Positions 40,855 through 51,859 of a stretch of DNA of 64,000 nt are shown one piece after another. The notes beneath the pieces are model-generated. The model did not search any database. It saw only the letters and a list, made by a program, of their open reading frames with translations, and was not told where the DNA came from. The stretch spans positions 1,798,001 to 1,862,000 of the forward strand of contig OX621259.1 in NCBI GenBank assembly GCA_951640165.1. Reading direction: 5' to 3'. The DNA comes from Pseudoips prasinana. Its lineage: Eukaryota > Arthropoda > Insecta > Lepidoptera > Nolidae. A program made the translations under genes and the position numbers. Each line of letters opens with the position of its first letter. Positions within the stretch are counted from its first letter, which is position 1.

Positions 40855-41600
40855 AACTTAAAATATTGTTTGAAAAACTTTGAATTATTTAGCCAAAACA
40901 AATTGTTAACTTTTATTTAATAAATTAATTATGACATTAAATATGACTTATAAATTGGATAATGTTGAAGTATAAACTGAATAAATTTATTAAGTTAGTG
41001 TAATATTAAAGTATAAATAGCGTTACTTTATTGTATATATATTATATGTTATTGTGTTTGTGTAATATCTACATGCCGTGCTAACGGCGAAGCATGCTGT
41101 CCATTTTTATTTTTAAACCATCCTGTAAACCATGGTTTAACGTAAATAAATAAATAATAATTATTATTAATAGACAAGTTTCTAAGTTATACTAACGCTG
41201 TAACAGATGGGCGTACTGGCGGATATATTCAGCAAGCGCTATTGTTTCCGAGCTAAATGCTTAGATCATAACAACACACTGTAGAATGCCAGAAATAGGT
41301 CATTGTTTCCCGAACAAACAGTATTATGTAGCTAAGAGTTAACAAATACTCTTGAAATGGTCGTAAAACAGCCCCTTTGTACACTATTGGTTTCTGATTG
41401 ATTTAAAGAATTTATTTTATCCTGATCGGTTCACAATCCGAAGTAAATTACGTCGAATCAAACGATCTGTGTAATGTTCATTTTTTATTACACAATACAA
41501 GGAAGCATTATGATTACCGGGAAAATTGTAATTCCGGGAAACAATGTTTTATTAATGTATATTTTTGGAAAATAAAAAGAAGGTTCTCAATTGTTACATT
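40855..41600. other. Unassigned AT-rich sequence
   Basis: Ends of an old tail may lie near 41130-41170 (AAATAAATAAATAATAAT), but no family can be given. Confidence 0.3.
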
Positions 41601-41773
41601 CCTTCTACGAAAATACGTGTAATTTTTACAATTAAGCGTAATTTAGGCCTCAATACAAATGTGAGCAAAACGCTTCTCGAGTAAGGCGATTGGCACACTG
41701 CCCCGCATGATGCAGTGCAGTGCGTGAGTGCGTGTTCTAACGTTGCTTGTAAGTATCTCCGTTTGTATAGGAA

Positions 41774-41853
41774 ACACGCACAGTCCAACACACAGAACAT
41801 GTATCCACGTGCGTTCATGCAGATGCATGTTCTGTGTGTTGGACTGTGCGTGT
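41774..41853. ncRNA. Perfect 28-bp hairpin, possible small-RNA precursor or foldback
   Basis: The arms 41774-41801 and 41826-41853 are exact reverse complements (ACACGCACAGTCCAACACAC and onward) with a 24-nt loop. The stem could extend a few pairs with a G-U. The shape resembles a microRNA precursor, but the perfect pairing fits a hairpin siRNA source or a recent inverted duplication better. Confidence 0.35.
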
Positions 41854-41859
41854 GCTACT

Positions 41860-42106
41860 GTGGCTTACGATCACGTATTGGAAGCGCGTGGGTAGGCCTT
41901 CCGCGAGATGGACCAATAATCATGTGAGGGGCGCTGGTTGGGGATAGCGTAATATTTACAAGAAGCGGACATAGCAGTTTATGTCAGCTTAATTTCGTCT
42001 CTGGGCAATGTTTTCGTACTAAGGTGTTACTAATCTTTATAAAAAAATCTTATTTCGAGAACGGAGCCAAATTTAGTTATTTTTAGGTAGATTACTGTTA
42101 CATTTT
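41860..42106. other. Unassigned sequence
   Basis: No feature recognised. Confidence 0.3.
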
Positions 42107-42249
42107 TGTACAGACGCCAGCACATCCAGCTACTCCAATCTGTCAAATTTCTTTTAAAGATTTTCAACAGTATCACAAAAGCATAATGTTTACTTTCAAT
42201 TGGAGAAATTTGATAGATTGGGGTAGCTTGATGTTCTGGCGTCTGTACA
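42107..42249. mobile_element. Palindromic MITE-1, copy 3 (143 bp)
   Basis: TGTACAGACGCCAGCACATC at the left and TTCTGGCGTCTGTACA at the right form the inverted ends. The core (TCACAAAAGCATAATGTTTA) is oriented as in copy 1. Confidence 0.85.
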
Positions 42250-42627
42250 TTTATTTGATACATTACTGTTTCCAAAAGCCATAATTATCAATATTACTGA
42301 GGGTTTACTAAAGCACGAAACTAAAGCGACAAATTAGTGAAATATTTGTGAGTGAAATTACACAACGTGGCAACCGGCGAAAAGCAATCAAGAAACGTGC
42401 CAGCCTTAAATATTTGTTTAGAACTGTATTAATGTGAATTTAAATACCCCTCGAAATAGCATTGTGTACACATAAGTTTAATGTAAATGAAACCATTTAT
42501 TTTTATTATTCCCTTTGTTCTATTTAGGTACGGTAGTAAAGATAAGGAGTAAAATTCAACTTAAATTATTAAAAGATAAAGGAACAATGTACCCAGTAAG
42601 AAACGAATTGATTCTTTTTAAATATAA

Positions 42628-43068
42628 CTAGCTGTGCCCCGCGGTGTTACTCGCGTTAAATTTTATAAATTTTCTTTGCTATAAACCTCACGGACTGCTG
42701 TGTGGTGACGGCGACAAATATCAGAATCAGAATATCATCACCCCATCTCATCCCGTGGGGGGCGTAGAAGTCGACCCGAGGGAATATCTACCAGAGGACG
42801 GGAAGCAGCTTCCTTCTGAGTACTACGACCATCATACTGCAATCGCCAACCCGCCTGCCAAGCGTGGCGATTATGGCATATCCCCTCAAGATGATTCTTG
42901 AGGGAGGCTTGTCCAGCAGTGGACTTATTTAAGCTGTAATGATGATGATGATGAAACCTCACGGAACCCGAGACCTTTCCAACGAATGCAAAACCGTGGA
43001 AATCGGTTCGTGCGTTCTGGAGTTATAGGGTCAGGAAGGAAAACCCGACTTATTTTTATATAATAGAT
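42628..43068 (+). repeat. Family R-like element interrupted by a LINE tail
   Basis: The head CTAGCTGTGCCCCGCGGTGT runs to 42694; the rest (CCGAGACCTTTCCAACGAAT to TTTTTATATAATAGAT) resumes at 42966. Between them is a LINE 3' fragment with a target duplication. Confidence 0.8.
42695..42953 (+). mobile_element. 5'-truncated LINE 3' end with 12-bp target duplication
   Basis: Flanked by AAACCTCACGGA (42683-42694 and 42954-42965). Contains CCCATCTCATCCCGTGGGGG, AAGCGTGGCGATTATGGCAT, ATCCCCTCAAGATG and GTCCAGCAGTGGAC and ends in (ATG)n. Short ORFs on both strands are non-coding. Confidence 0.9.
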
Positions 43069-43070
43069 AA

Positions 43071-43290
43071 TAATATCCTGGGACATCATTCACACACGGA
43101 CATCTGATCCCAAACTAAGCAGATCTTGTACTATGGAAACCAGATAACTGATATACTATTTTTCTTTTGTAAATACATACTTATTTGTATGTTCACGCAC
43201 ACAAATAGCTGTCCTCGGTGGGAATCGAACCCACGACCTCCGGCGTGAAAACCAAGCATTTAGCAACCACGCGAACAGGCCCGTCATATA
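43071..43290 (-). repeat. SINE C, full-length, minus strand
   Basis: The tail (ATATCCTGGGACATCATTCA) through to the head (minus strand GGGTTCGATTCCCACC and TGGTTGCTAAATGCTTGG) is present in order. Confidence 0.85.
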
Positions 43291-43850
43291 TATAACTAGG
43301 TCTATAAATAAGCATGCATGCTATTTGATGGTATACAGTCATCCTAGCGTAGTCACCGTAGCAGGGGCGCTTACAACACCGAGGTATCACTCGCGCACTG
43401 CTTTTCCGTTAGAAAGCTGTACCATGGCTTTTCCTGCTGTAATATTTTAGAGATTTTTTTTTATGAACAATAATGTCCCTGCGAGTGGCGAGAGGCATCA
43501 TGAATTCATGATAGAAAGACCTCGTGGGCATTAAACAGTTCTCTCGAACACGTACCAGAAAGCTGGTTCGAAAGAACTGTTTGATGCCTTTTTGGCGCCC
43601 AGTAGATTTCAGCTTTCAGTAATCACTTAAGATCTCCAGTGTCTAAGATAAAGTTTGGATAACTAGGGTTTTTTTTACCGGTGAAGTGAATCATCATCAG
43701 TTTCCTTGTACCATCAACCACGTCCATGATAACATTGAACGCTTGTCTGTTTAGAATGGAACGTCTTTTATTTCCGAGAAAAACAATACCGCATAAAACA
43801 TTTTTTTTTTCGGAATGTACTTACATAATAATACCGCTTCTGACTTACCA
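43291..43850. other. Mostly unassigned; imperfect hairpin near 43518-43590
   Basis: GCATTAAACAGTTCT-TCGAAC pairs with GTTCGAAAGAACTGTTTGATGC. Otherwise nothing recognised. Confidence 0.35.
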
Positions 43851-43854
43851 GCTC

Positions 43855-44090
43855 ACTATGGCTTGGTTTTTTTTTATAAAATAGGATTGCAAACAAGTAA
43901 GTAGGTTACCTGATGGTAAGTGATCACCGCCGCCCATGGACACTCGCAACACCAGAGGAGCTGCAAGTGCGTTGCCGGCCTTTAAGAAAAGAATAGGCCC
44001 GCTTCTTTCTCCACAGAGCGATAGTGCGCGGCAAAAAGTTTCTTGTGAAACGCACGGTGGTAGATGACCATCCATTCATCCATTTGTTTA
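43855..44090 (-). repeat. LINE 3'-UTR fragment, minus strand
   Basis: Contains TACCTGATGGTAAGTGATCA, CCGCCCATGGACACTCGCAA, CACCAGAGGAGCTG and the reverse of AGAAACTTTTTGCCGCGCAC. Same family as 4930-5116, but longer. Confidence 0.75.
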
Positions 44091-44094
44091 TTTT

Positions 44095-44835
44095 CGTTTG
44101 TAAAGAAATGAAATACTTTTTAAATTATTCTTAATATCAAATTATTGCTGACATTGACAGCTCTATGGAAGATGGACGAACGGACTAAGCCGCTTCCCCC
44201 ATTCCTATTTGTAAGTGACAAATACAAATGTGGTACACAATCCTAAAATAACAGAGGCTTCAATTTAGTATAATAATATGTGGATGTTGTCAGTACTTAA
44301 AAAAGGATGACTTAAATGAGTGGCGTCGATATTCTTTGTATAGTTACAACTCTGCCACTCCGGTAACCTGTTTTTTTAATAAATAATCGTTTTATAAAAT
44401 ATATCGTTATTATACGCTTTTTCATAACAAAAGAATGTGGGATTGATTGGACCCTAATCTTAATATGTGTAATTAAATTTTATATTACGGACATAAGAAT
44501 GTTATAACCCATCACTTTTGGTAAAACAGTCCCCTTTTTTTTTAGGGTTCAACACCAAAATCGATAAACAAAATCTTTTCTGTGCGATTCTGGCCATAAT
44601 TTCGTCATTGTCATGATCAGGATTCATGCTGAAATTGATTGCTACAGAGGTAGGTATGTCTTAGCAATTCAGTTTGCTACAAATCTATATGCTTTGTTTT
44701 TAGAACCACGTTAAATATTAAAGGTGGGCAAAACCATTGAAACCTATAAATTTTGTGACATGACACGTCTAACTAGTATATAGTAAATAATTATTTACCT
44801 ATGTAATTATTGATAAAACAAAATGATCTGAATTT
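44095..44835. other. Unassigned sequence
   Basis: No gene or repeat recognised. Confidence 0.3.
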
Positions 44836-44837
44836 GT

Positions 44838-45500
44838 CCTGCTGGTCAAATATCGGCCACGGTGGCCAGTTTCAAAGGAGACCGGTAAATTGCGCGGGAC
44901 ATATTATAGTGCACAAGTGGAAGTGTGTGCTTTCACTCTCTGGGAAACGGTGTCATCACCGCTGCACTGTGGGGAGACAGTGCTTGCCTTTCATTCGTCC
45001 CTCCCATTCGTCCCTCCCACTGAAAATCTTCCGCCTGGACACAAGATGCCGTGGCTAACCTAGAAGTCTCTGAACAGACTCCTAACGGAGGTTGGTCGAA
45101 GTAAGGAAAACCTGCTTAAGTAGGGATTTGTAAACGGTTCCAACCTGGAGTGCAAGTGTGGTTCTATCCCTCAAACTACGGCACAATTAATTAAATGTGC
45201 TGCGTATCCTAATTGCTGCGCTTAGGATAGACCACAACTAATGGACGCTACTGACAACGCTAAACCCTTAGCTAAATTCTGGGTTGACTTAATTTACATT
45301 GCCTTAAGAAGAAGAAGAGTGTGCGTTAACACAGGGACTCTTTCTATTCCATCACTTTAATGATCCAATGGGACGACTAGCGACACAACCGAAAAGAGAT
45401 GAGGTACAGGAGCGATGGCTGTACGTGCTACTATCGCTAACTCCCAGACTTCTTACTGATGCTAATAATTTTTTTTACGTAAATATCCTGAAATCACTTT
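44838..45500 (-). repeat. SINE B, minus strand, interrupted by a LINE insertion
   Basis: The 3' part (44838-44930: GGCCACGGTGGCCAGT, ATTATAGTGCACAAGTG) and the next part (45318-45500: ACACAGGGACTCTTTCTATT, ACGACTAGCGACACAAC) are consecutive in intact SINE B copies. They are separated here by a plus-strand LINE fragment. Confidence 0.8.
44935..45316 (+). pseudogene. LINE C-terminal remnant inserted in SINE B
   Basis: Plus-strand translation shows KSLNRLLTEVGRSKENLLK, then LECKCGSIPQTTAQLIKCA and AKPLAKFWVDL. This is the decayed C-terminal zinc-finger-like end (C-CG..QT..H..C) of a LINE polyprotein, with stops. It ends in AAGAAGAAGAAGA. GTGTGTGCTT (44921-44930) before it and GTGTGCGTT (45319-45327) after it resemble a diverged target duplication. 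Confidence 0.75.
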
Positions 45501-45504
45501 TTCC

Positions 45505-45689
45505 GGTCTCACGATTTGTATCCAGTACGCCATTACAGCGGTTGGGAGTACATGCTATCGCTACGCCAATGAAGCTATAAATGACTAGCTAAGTAACATC
45601 AAGGAAATACGATAACTTCAAGAAATACCTATTTTAATAAAGCAATATTATCTTAAATTTAATTATATTCTACTTGATCAAATATAAGT
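45505..45689. other. Unassigned sequence
   Basis: No gene or repeat recognised. Confidence 0.3.
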
Positions 45690-45830
45690 CATGATTGAAT
45701 AATCTACTTGTACCTAGAATTAAGTAACTATAGCTTAATTGTAATACTATTCATGTTCCAACTATTTACAAGCGCTTTTTAAAGTTTGTGTGAATAATAA
45801 CCGTTTGCGAGTTCAATTGGCTCTTGGTAA
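45690..45830 (+). repeat. Partial copy of the core shared by two inverted-repeat elements
   Basis: CTATTTACAAGCGCTTTTTA and GTTTGTGTGAATAATAACC match 1370-1420 and 47838-47885. No inverted ends are seen here, so the core may also exist alone as a retroelement tail. Confidence 0.55.
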
Positions 45831-45834
45831 GATT

Positions 45835-46265
45835 TTTCCCTGAGATTTAATATTTAATATAATCCATTTTCCATAGCAACGAAAGTTATTATATCTTCAG
45901 TCCATTTCTCATAAATCACAGAGTGGCTAAAAGGTTTTAATCTAATTTCCATATAATGTTACAATGCCGGCATAAAAATATAAAACATTTTGGCATTCTT
46001 AATTGCGAGATGTAAATTTACGGGCGGGCGGCTGATTAACTGACGTAGTAAAGAGACGGCTCCTAGACGGGCACTGACTCGGCTACCTAAATGTGTAGGA
46101 TGAAACACTAAACAAGAATCCTTTTGACCCATATTCACCCAAAACGACTAGCTAACGACGTGTAGTCTTTTAGGGTTTTAAAGCTTGTAACTTGCGTCAA
46201 AAAACAGACTAAACAAAATGTCCTTCTATAAATAGTTCTATAAATAATCTTAAATAGTCTCTATG
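45835..46265. other. Unassigned sequence
   Basis: No gene or repeat recognised. Confidence 0.3.
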
Positions 46266-46269
46266 GACA

Positions 46270-46470
46270 CTACCCATCTGCACGGGATATATTATAGTGC
46301 ACAAGTATGTGTGCAAACACAGGGGAACTTTCTATTCCATCACTCTCATGATCCAGTGGGACACATAACGACACGACCGGAAAGAGAACAGGTACAAAAC
46401 CGACGGCTTTAAGTAAGTGTTCTCCGAGGCACGGGGGTGTAATATCACCAGCTCCAAGCTCAGAAATTAC
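46270..46470 (-). repeat. SINE B, headless, minus strand
   Basis: TATTATAGTGCACAAGTATG, CCATCACTCTCATGATCC, ACGACACGACCGGAAAGAG and GGCACGGGGGTGTAATATC. Confidence 0.8.
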
Positions 46471-46474
46471 ACCA

Positions 46475-47541
46475 CTTTGGTGGACCATCAATCTATAGAT
46501 TGACCTCATGTCTAGATGCTTACCGTCTTCGATCCCTTACGGACTAATAAGGACAACAGTGACTTACTCTTTGGCTTGGCACCTTATATTTTTATTTAAA
46601 ACAGGTGTCGCTCCTCAGACCACATAATACAGGCGTCACACGGCCTGAGTCTACTACTACTCACCCAAACTAGGACATTATAAAGAAGAAAAACTACAAA
46701 TCCTAAATCTGGGTCATAGATTGGCCATTTCGTGACCATTCGACATCCTATGAGAATGGTTATAGTAAATCAATCGAGAACAGTTCATTAAATTACAACT
46801 CGTACAGTTAGAGACTTGTCTGTACGGGAAATTTATAACTTTTCATCAGTGAAATATTTATGAACTTGTAAGTCTTAGCAAAGGCCTTTACTTGAAATGT
46901 TTTTGCGGTTAAAAGAAGAATTTATTGTATTTACTCTATAAACGGCACAATGGGACTCTGAACGTTTTCAGCGGCTTATTTAAACATTCTCCGTGGAGAC
47001 GCTCAGTTATACAATTTATATTATTATGTGAAACTCTGTGTAAAATAAAGTCTGAATGAGACTTATTCTAGTTGGTCTCGCTTGAAAATTAAAACGGAAA
47101 CTACAACATTACTAGTGAGGGCAACAAAAACTATGGAGACTCTGCTGTGTCACTTAGATTTTATGTTGATTTTTTTTTGCTTTTCGAGTATCTACTATAT
47201 TTCGATAAATATAATTTTCGATTGTTTGTAATGTTATATACTTGTTTCAAAACTCTGTCTGAAACTCTGTCTGAAACTTATAAAATGATGGTAATATGGC
47301 CACCATGAAATAAAATAAAAATAAATAGTTTTTATTCACGTAGACTTCAAAAAGTAAGAAAATGTTTGTAGAAATATAGTTAAGTTCACGTAACATTTCA
47401 AAATAACATTTAATTTATAATAGCAATGATTTAGATGTTTATATATAGCATGCTTATATAAAGTTATTTCAAATAGATTATTTATAGGTTCTATTATCGA
47501 AAATTATAGTTTTAGATATATTTAGTTTTAGATAATAATAT
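46475..47541. other. Unassigned sequence
   Basis: No gene or repeat recognised. A short direct repeat (AAACTCTGTCTG twice) lies near 47248-47275. Confidence 0.3.
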
Positions 47542-48020
47542 ATTGGATCCTGTGGTAGCATTGAAGCGCGGTTGTCGTTATAAACATAAGGTCAGTCATT
47601 GTAATAATATTGAATTCAAACCTTAATATAGACAGAACCATTCAGACAATACGTAGTAAAATATAGCTTAAATTAAAAAAATCGATAATTAAACCTAAAC
47701 ATAATCTCCTTGACATTAACTTAATACAAGTTAGCTAAATATCATTAATATTATAAATCCGTGTACCTAAATATCTATATATAACTAAAAACAATTATGT
47801 ATACCTACTTAACTATATTGCTACACAATGTTCTGACTATTTAAAAGCGCTTTTTTAAAGTCTACGTGAATAAAAACCTTTTTTATTTTCTTTCTATTTA
47901 TTTTACTTCATATTGTCTGAATGGTTGTCTATATTAAGAAAATAATAATTCAATATTATTATTATGGCGACCTTGTGTATTTAGCGACGGCCACCCTTTA
48001 ATGCTACCACAAGATCCAAT
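47542..48020. mobile_element. 479-bp inverted-repeat element sharing a core with 1011-1534
   Basis: The ends ATTGGATCCTGTGGTAGCATT and the mirrored right end give inverted repeats of about 120 bp (also CTTAATATAGACA..CCATTCAGACAATA). The core (about 47690-47890: ATCGATAATTAAACCTAAAC, CCGTGTACCTAAATATCTAT, AAGTCTACGTGAATAAA) matches 1210-1430. It has no coding frame. Confidence 0.75.
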
Positions 48021-48355
48021 GCCTTGCATGAGGTGACAATAATATATTCTAGTACGATCAAGCCTCTCACCTAGACCATGAACAATATTTTAACTTTTAA
48101 TAACTACCAACCAAATAAAAAAATGTGATAACCAGTTGAGTTATCACATTTTTTTTGTTCACTGTTCGAAGAGTTTTCTAAAGCGGTGGAGAGTATGGAA
48201 CGACTATTTACATTTTATGCCGACGTTGATTGCTAATACAATGGACGAAGCACTTAGCGTCCATTCAACAAGTTTAAGAACTTATTAGACTCATTGAAGG
48301 TTGGAAGCAACTAGCTATGAGTGACCCTTACTACTACCTCAAGTATAATAATAAC
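48021..48355. other. Unassigned; hairpin at 48113-48155
   Basis: AAAAAATGTGATAAC pairs with GTTATCACATTTTTT around CAGTTGA. Nothing else recognised. Confidence 0.4.
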
Positions 48356-48356
48356 A

Positions 48357-48680
48357 ATAATATCCTCCCGGCCGAATTTCGGCCACGGCTGCCAGTCTCA
48401 AGCGGGACTAGCCAACTACGCTGGACATATTATAGCGCTCAAGTGTGTGCGCAAACACAGGGGACGCAAACATTTCTATTCCATCACTCTCATGATCCGA
48501 TGGGACGACTAGCGACACGACTGGAAAGAGGTCAGGTACAGGACCGACGGCTTTACTTGCTCTCTGAGACACCGGTCTCAGTTTCCCAGACTTCGAACTG
48601 ATGAGAAATTTCTTTTTACGGAAATATCCAAAATACCCTTTTTGGCCCGACCCGGGATTTGAAACCAAGACCTACGTATA
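48357..48680 (-). repeat. SINE B, minus strand, to box B
   Basis: Starts ATATCCTCCCGGCCGAATTT and runs through the body to GGTTTCAAATCCC (minus strand box B) near 48665. Box A is missing. Confidence 0.85.
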
Positions 48681-48684
48681 CGTG

Positions 48685-49760
48685 AACATAGTAAACAAAG
48701 ATTGGACGAGTTAAGATATACGCTTTGTATTTTAATTAGTAATGATATTATTTTATTGTTATGCGTTTCGTAATTGCCGTCCTTGTCTTTTATGAGATTC
48801 GTTTATTATAGCGGAGCTTATTTTATGAAGATTGAACAAAGAGAGAGAATATTATCTGTGCCACTTTGAAAATTATTCTTTGAAACATTTATAGTCTTCA
48901 TAATGACTTGTCAAGATTGTGTACAGGATAACTTTATTTACATTTATTTATTTATTTAAAGGGTTTCCAACTAAATACATACACAACATTTAACAACAAT
49001 CTTTGATACAATTTTAAATCTTTCATGCATCTAAATTAAAGGAAAGCACGGCATTCTTAATTAAGTTTACGAAACTACATCATTAAAACTAAGTAGCTGT
49101 TTTAAGTTTTATCATCTAAGATAAGATATTAGGTGCATAACAAGTTTGGTATTTTAAAAAACAAGCTGGCCCGACAGAGTATATCCTAGACTGAAATTTA
49201 AAATAATTAAAAGTATCTGGAATCCGATTACAGCGAAACCAGATCCAATTTAAATACCGACTATCCAGGAACTTATTAAAAAAATCACCAAAAGAAGAGT
49301 TCCATGCAAAATGTACGAGGAAATTGTAGGAGATTTTTTTCCACGTTTCAAATCTGCTATTCGGGGCCGTGACAGATCCAACGAAAATTATGAATATTGG
49401 TTCTACTTTATTGAGTTATAAGTGGTATAACTAACTCGAATTTTCTGTATATGTTTATATTTATATAGTAGATAACATTTATATTGAATTAAACTTCTTG
49501 ATTAAGATAATATGTCATGTATGTAGGTATTATCTAAAACAAATAATTACCATATTTCTTCCTTTACTTTGTATTGAATAAAATTAAATAGTACCGTCTC
49601 TCTATTTTATTTTGTATACTTCTTGTAACATTAGAAATTGAATTTCATCATCATATATATATAAAGTGGTTTCTGACAATGAGTAAATGTTTAATAATAT
49701 CCTACAAATTAAATTGAAATCGAGGCGTTCGCAGCCTTTCATTTTTACCAAAGTGGTTTC
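48685..49760. other. Unassigned AT-rich sequence
   Basis: The part at 49230-49440 has scattered open codons (for example FKYRLSRNLLKKSPKEEF) reminiscent of a LINE C-terminus, but it is too weak to call. Confidence 0.3.
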
Positions 49761-49765
49761 ATTTC

Positions 49766-49850
49766 GCAGCGTCTCCGTGCTTCGGAGGGCACGTTAAGCC
49801 CTGTCAGAAGCCTACAGGTCGGTATGAGCAACTCTGGCACTATGGTAACC
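49766..49850 (+). repeat. LINE 3'-UTR fragment (5555-5985 family)
   Basis: GGCACGTTAAGCCCTGTC, then GGTCGGTATGAGCAACTCTG and CACTATGGTAACCAC. Confidence 0.5.
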
Positions 49851-49984
49851 ACAACCCATTCAAAATCTATTTTTTCCGTAAGAATATTACATTTGTGTGG
49901 AATTGTAATTTTTTTTACCCTACCGTGCAGTGCATGACGTGGCAGCTATTGCTACAGTAAGATAAAATTGTAGCAGAATTACTT

Positions 49985-50215
49985 TCATCATGTCAGCCAA
50001 AGTACTTCCAGTGCTGGACAAAAGCCTCCCCAAAGAATGGGGGATATGTCATAATCACCACGCTTGGCAGGCGGTTGGCGATCGTTAGTTTCATGGTCAT
50101 AGTTCACAGAAAAACGCTGCTGCTCGTTCTCTGGTAGGTATTCCCTCGGTCGATTTCTAAGTCCCCCACTGGGTGAGATGGGGTGATGATATTCTATGCG
50201 TCACCACACAGCGAA
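49985..50215 (-). repeat. LINE 3'-end fragment, minus strand
   Basis: Reverse copy of the block at 42720-42940: TCCAGTGCTGGACAAAAGCC, GGATATGTCATAATCACCAC, GCTTGGCAGGCGGTTGGCG, CCCACTGGGTGAGATGGGGT. It is longer than the plus-strand copy in its middle part. Confidence 0.7.
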
Positions 50216-50219
50216 GAAT

Positions 50220-50690
50220 TACTTTATTACTTCTTTATTATGTAACTTACTTGACAGGTTATAGATTTCCATCTCTCAAACAGGTGAGTTTCTATACTTT
50301 ATTGTCTGAGAAGTTCGGTGCTTCAGGCTAGGTGATAGTACATTGATGGGAACAAGTACTTACTAACTGAGAACTTTACAGACAGCCACGATGTTTAATC
50401 AAAGGATTTTCATGAAGCACTGTAGCCATACAAATGTATTTGAAAATTAATTTACCAAATTGTTTTCCTTTAAATTATTTATTAATTTCTCTTGAAGAAC
50501 GAAGGGAGGAATAAACCGCGTAATATACTTTAATGAACTTATCAATTAAATCTAATAGATTCATGTCTGGTAACGAAAGCCACGTTAGCAACAAAGTCAA
50601 CAATTTTACTTTGAAACGAATTTTTTTATAAGGCTAATTTCAGGTTTAAACCCCAGGCTTTGTATAATTCTACAAGGTTACTTCTAAAAT
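50220..50690. other. Unassigned sequence
   Basis: No gene or repeat recognised. Confidence 0.3.
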
Positions 50691-50944
50691 AATAATAATA
50701 ATATCTAGGGACAATGTCACACAGATCATCCTAGCCCCAAACTTAGCAAAGCTTGTACTATGGGTACCTACCAGGCGACGATATACATAATTATATAGAT
50801 AGATAAATACTTAAATACATAGAAAACACCCATGGCTCAGAAACAAATATTCGTGCTCATCACACAAATATTTGCACTTATCGGGATTCGAACCCAAGAC
50901 CACCAGCTTCGTAGGCAGGAGCACTACCAACACGGCTACGGTGA
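50691..50944 (-). repeat. SINE A, minus strand
   Basis: AATAATAATAATATCTAGGG through CATCCTAGCCCCAAAC to the head (box B GGTTCGAATCCC on the minus strand). It differs from the other copies by a few scattered changes and a small duplication (TACC). Confidence 0.9.
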
Positions 50945-50945
50945 C

Positions 50946-51525
50946 CGTCGACAAAACACCAACAACCTCGCAATACTAGACAGTAAACAGCATAAGTAAC
51001 AACTTTTGTTCTACAACTTTTGATAATTTGTTAAATTTTATTTCCATACAATAATAAATATTAATTTACATTCCCGTTTTAATGTTTATAACTCTACGAT
51101 CATCGCAAAGACGCGCACACGCGCGCGAGCTTAAGCATCGTTCGCGAGTTGCCCTTTCAACATGAATGTAATATAGACCTACAAATATCACAACAGTACA
51201 ACAAAAACTTTAAAAATCATTTCTATTTTCATGTCTTGATGTGTGTCCGAACTCGTAGAACAAAAGTTGTTGCTTATGATGTTATAAATCTCGTCCTGCG
51301 AGGTTTTTGGTGATTTACAAATAACCCTATATACAGTTGTACAAAAGAATTAAACATATTATCATTCTTCAGAGCGTAATAGCTAATAATAAACTCACTG
51401 GATAAAATACACGGCTTATAAACACGGCTCAAATTCACAATACCGGAGACGGTTGTGCCAAAACGCGTTTTACAATTGCGCGAACGGTCACTGTTCAACA
51501 TTCATCACTTTTATGAAAGATATTA
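50946..51525. other. Unassigned sequence
   Basis: A short CG-rich piece (51110-51150: ACGCGCACACGCGCGCGAGC) in otherwise AT-rich DNA. No gene recognised. Confidence 0.3.
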
Positions 51526-51652
51526 ACAAGATATAGTTTTAGCTTCTATTCAAGATTTAGCTTCTATCGAGTATGATGGTCATAGTTGTGTACTATGACC
51601 ATCATACTCGATAGAAGCTAAATCTTGAATAGAAGCTAAAACTATATCTTGT
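51526..51652. repeat. Perfect palindrome, 61-bp arms, 5-nt spacer
   Basis: The arms 51526-51586 and 51592-51652 are exact reverse complements, starting ACAAGATATAGTTTTAGCTT. Each arm holds a short direct repeat, TAGCTTCTAT. This is the longest perfect inverted repeat in the window. Confidence 0.96.
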
Positions 51653-51774
51653 AAATATAGTCGGCTACATATCAAGTTAAAAAAATCCAGTATAAGCTGA
51701 TCCCGCATTGTATAGGATTTCCATACAATGAGAGGTCATCTTATATTATATAGTTTGATATGTAGCTGTGTACT

Positions 51775-51855
51775 AATGAAAACGCTCGTGCCCGTTCTCT
51801 GGTATATATACCCTCGGGACGACTTTTACGCCCCCCGGCGGGATGAGATATTAAC
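51775..51855 (-). repeat. LINE 3'-end fragment, minus strand
   Basis: AAAACGCTCGTGCCCGTTCT, CTGGTATATATACCCTCGGG and CCCCGGCGGGATGAGAT match part of 50110-50190. Confidence 0.6.
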
Positions 51856-51859
51856 TACT

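Noticed and set aside
41643..41927. Short open frames over the 28-bp hairpin
   Set aside because: The hairpin makes mirror-image open frames on both strands; no domain.
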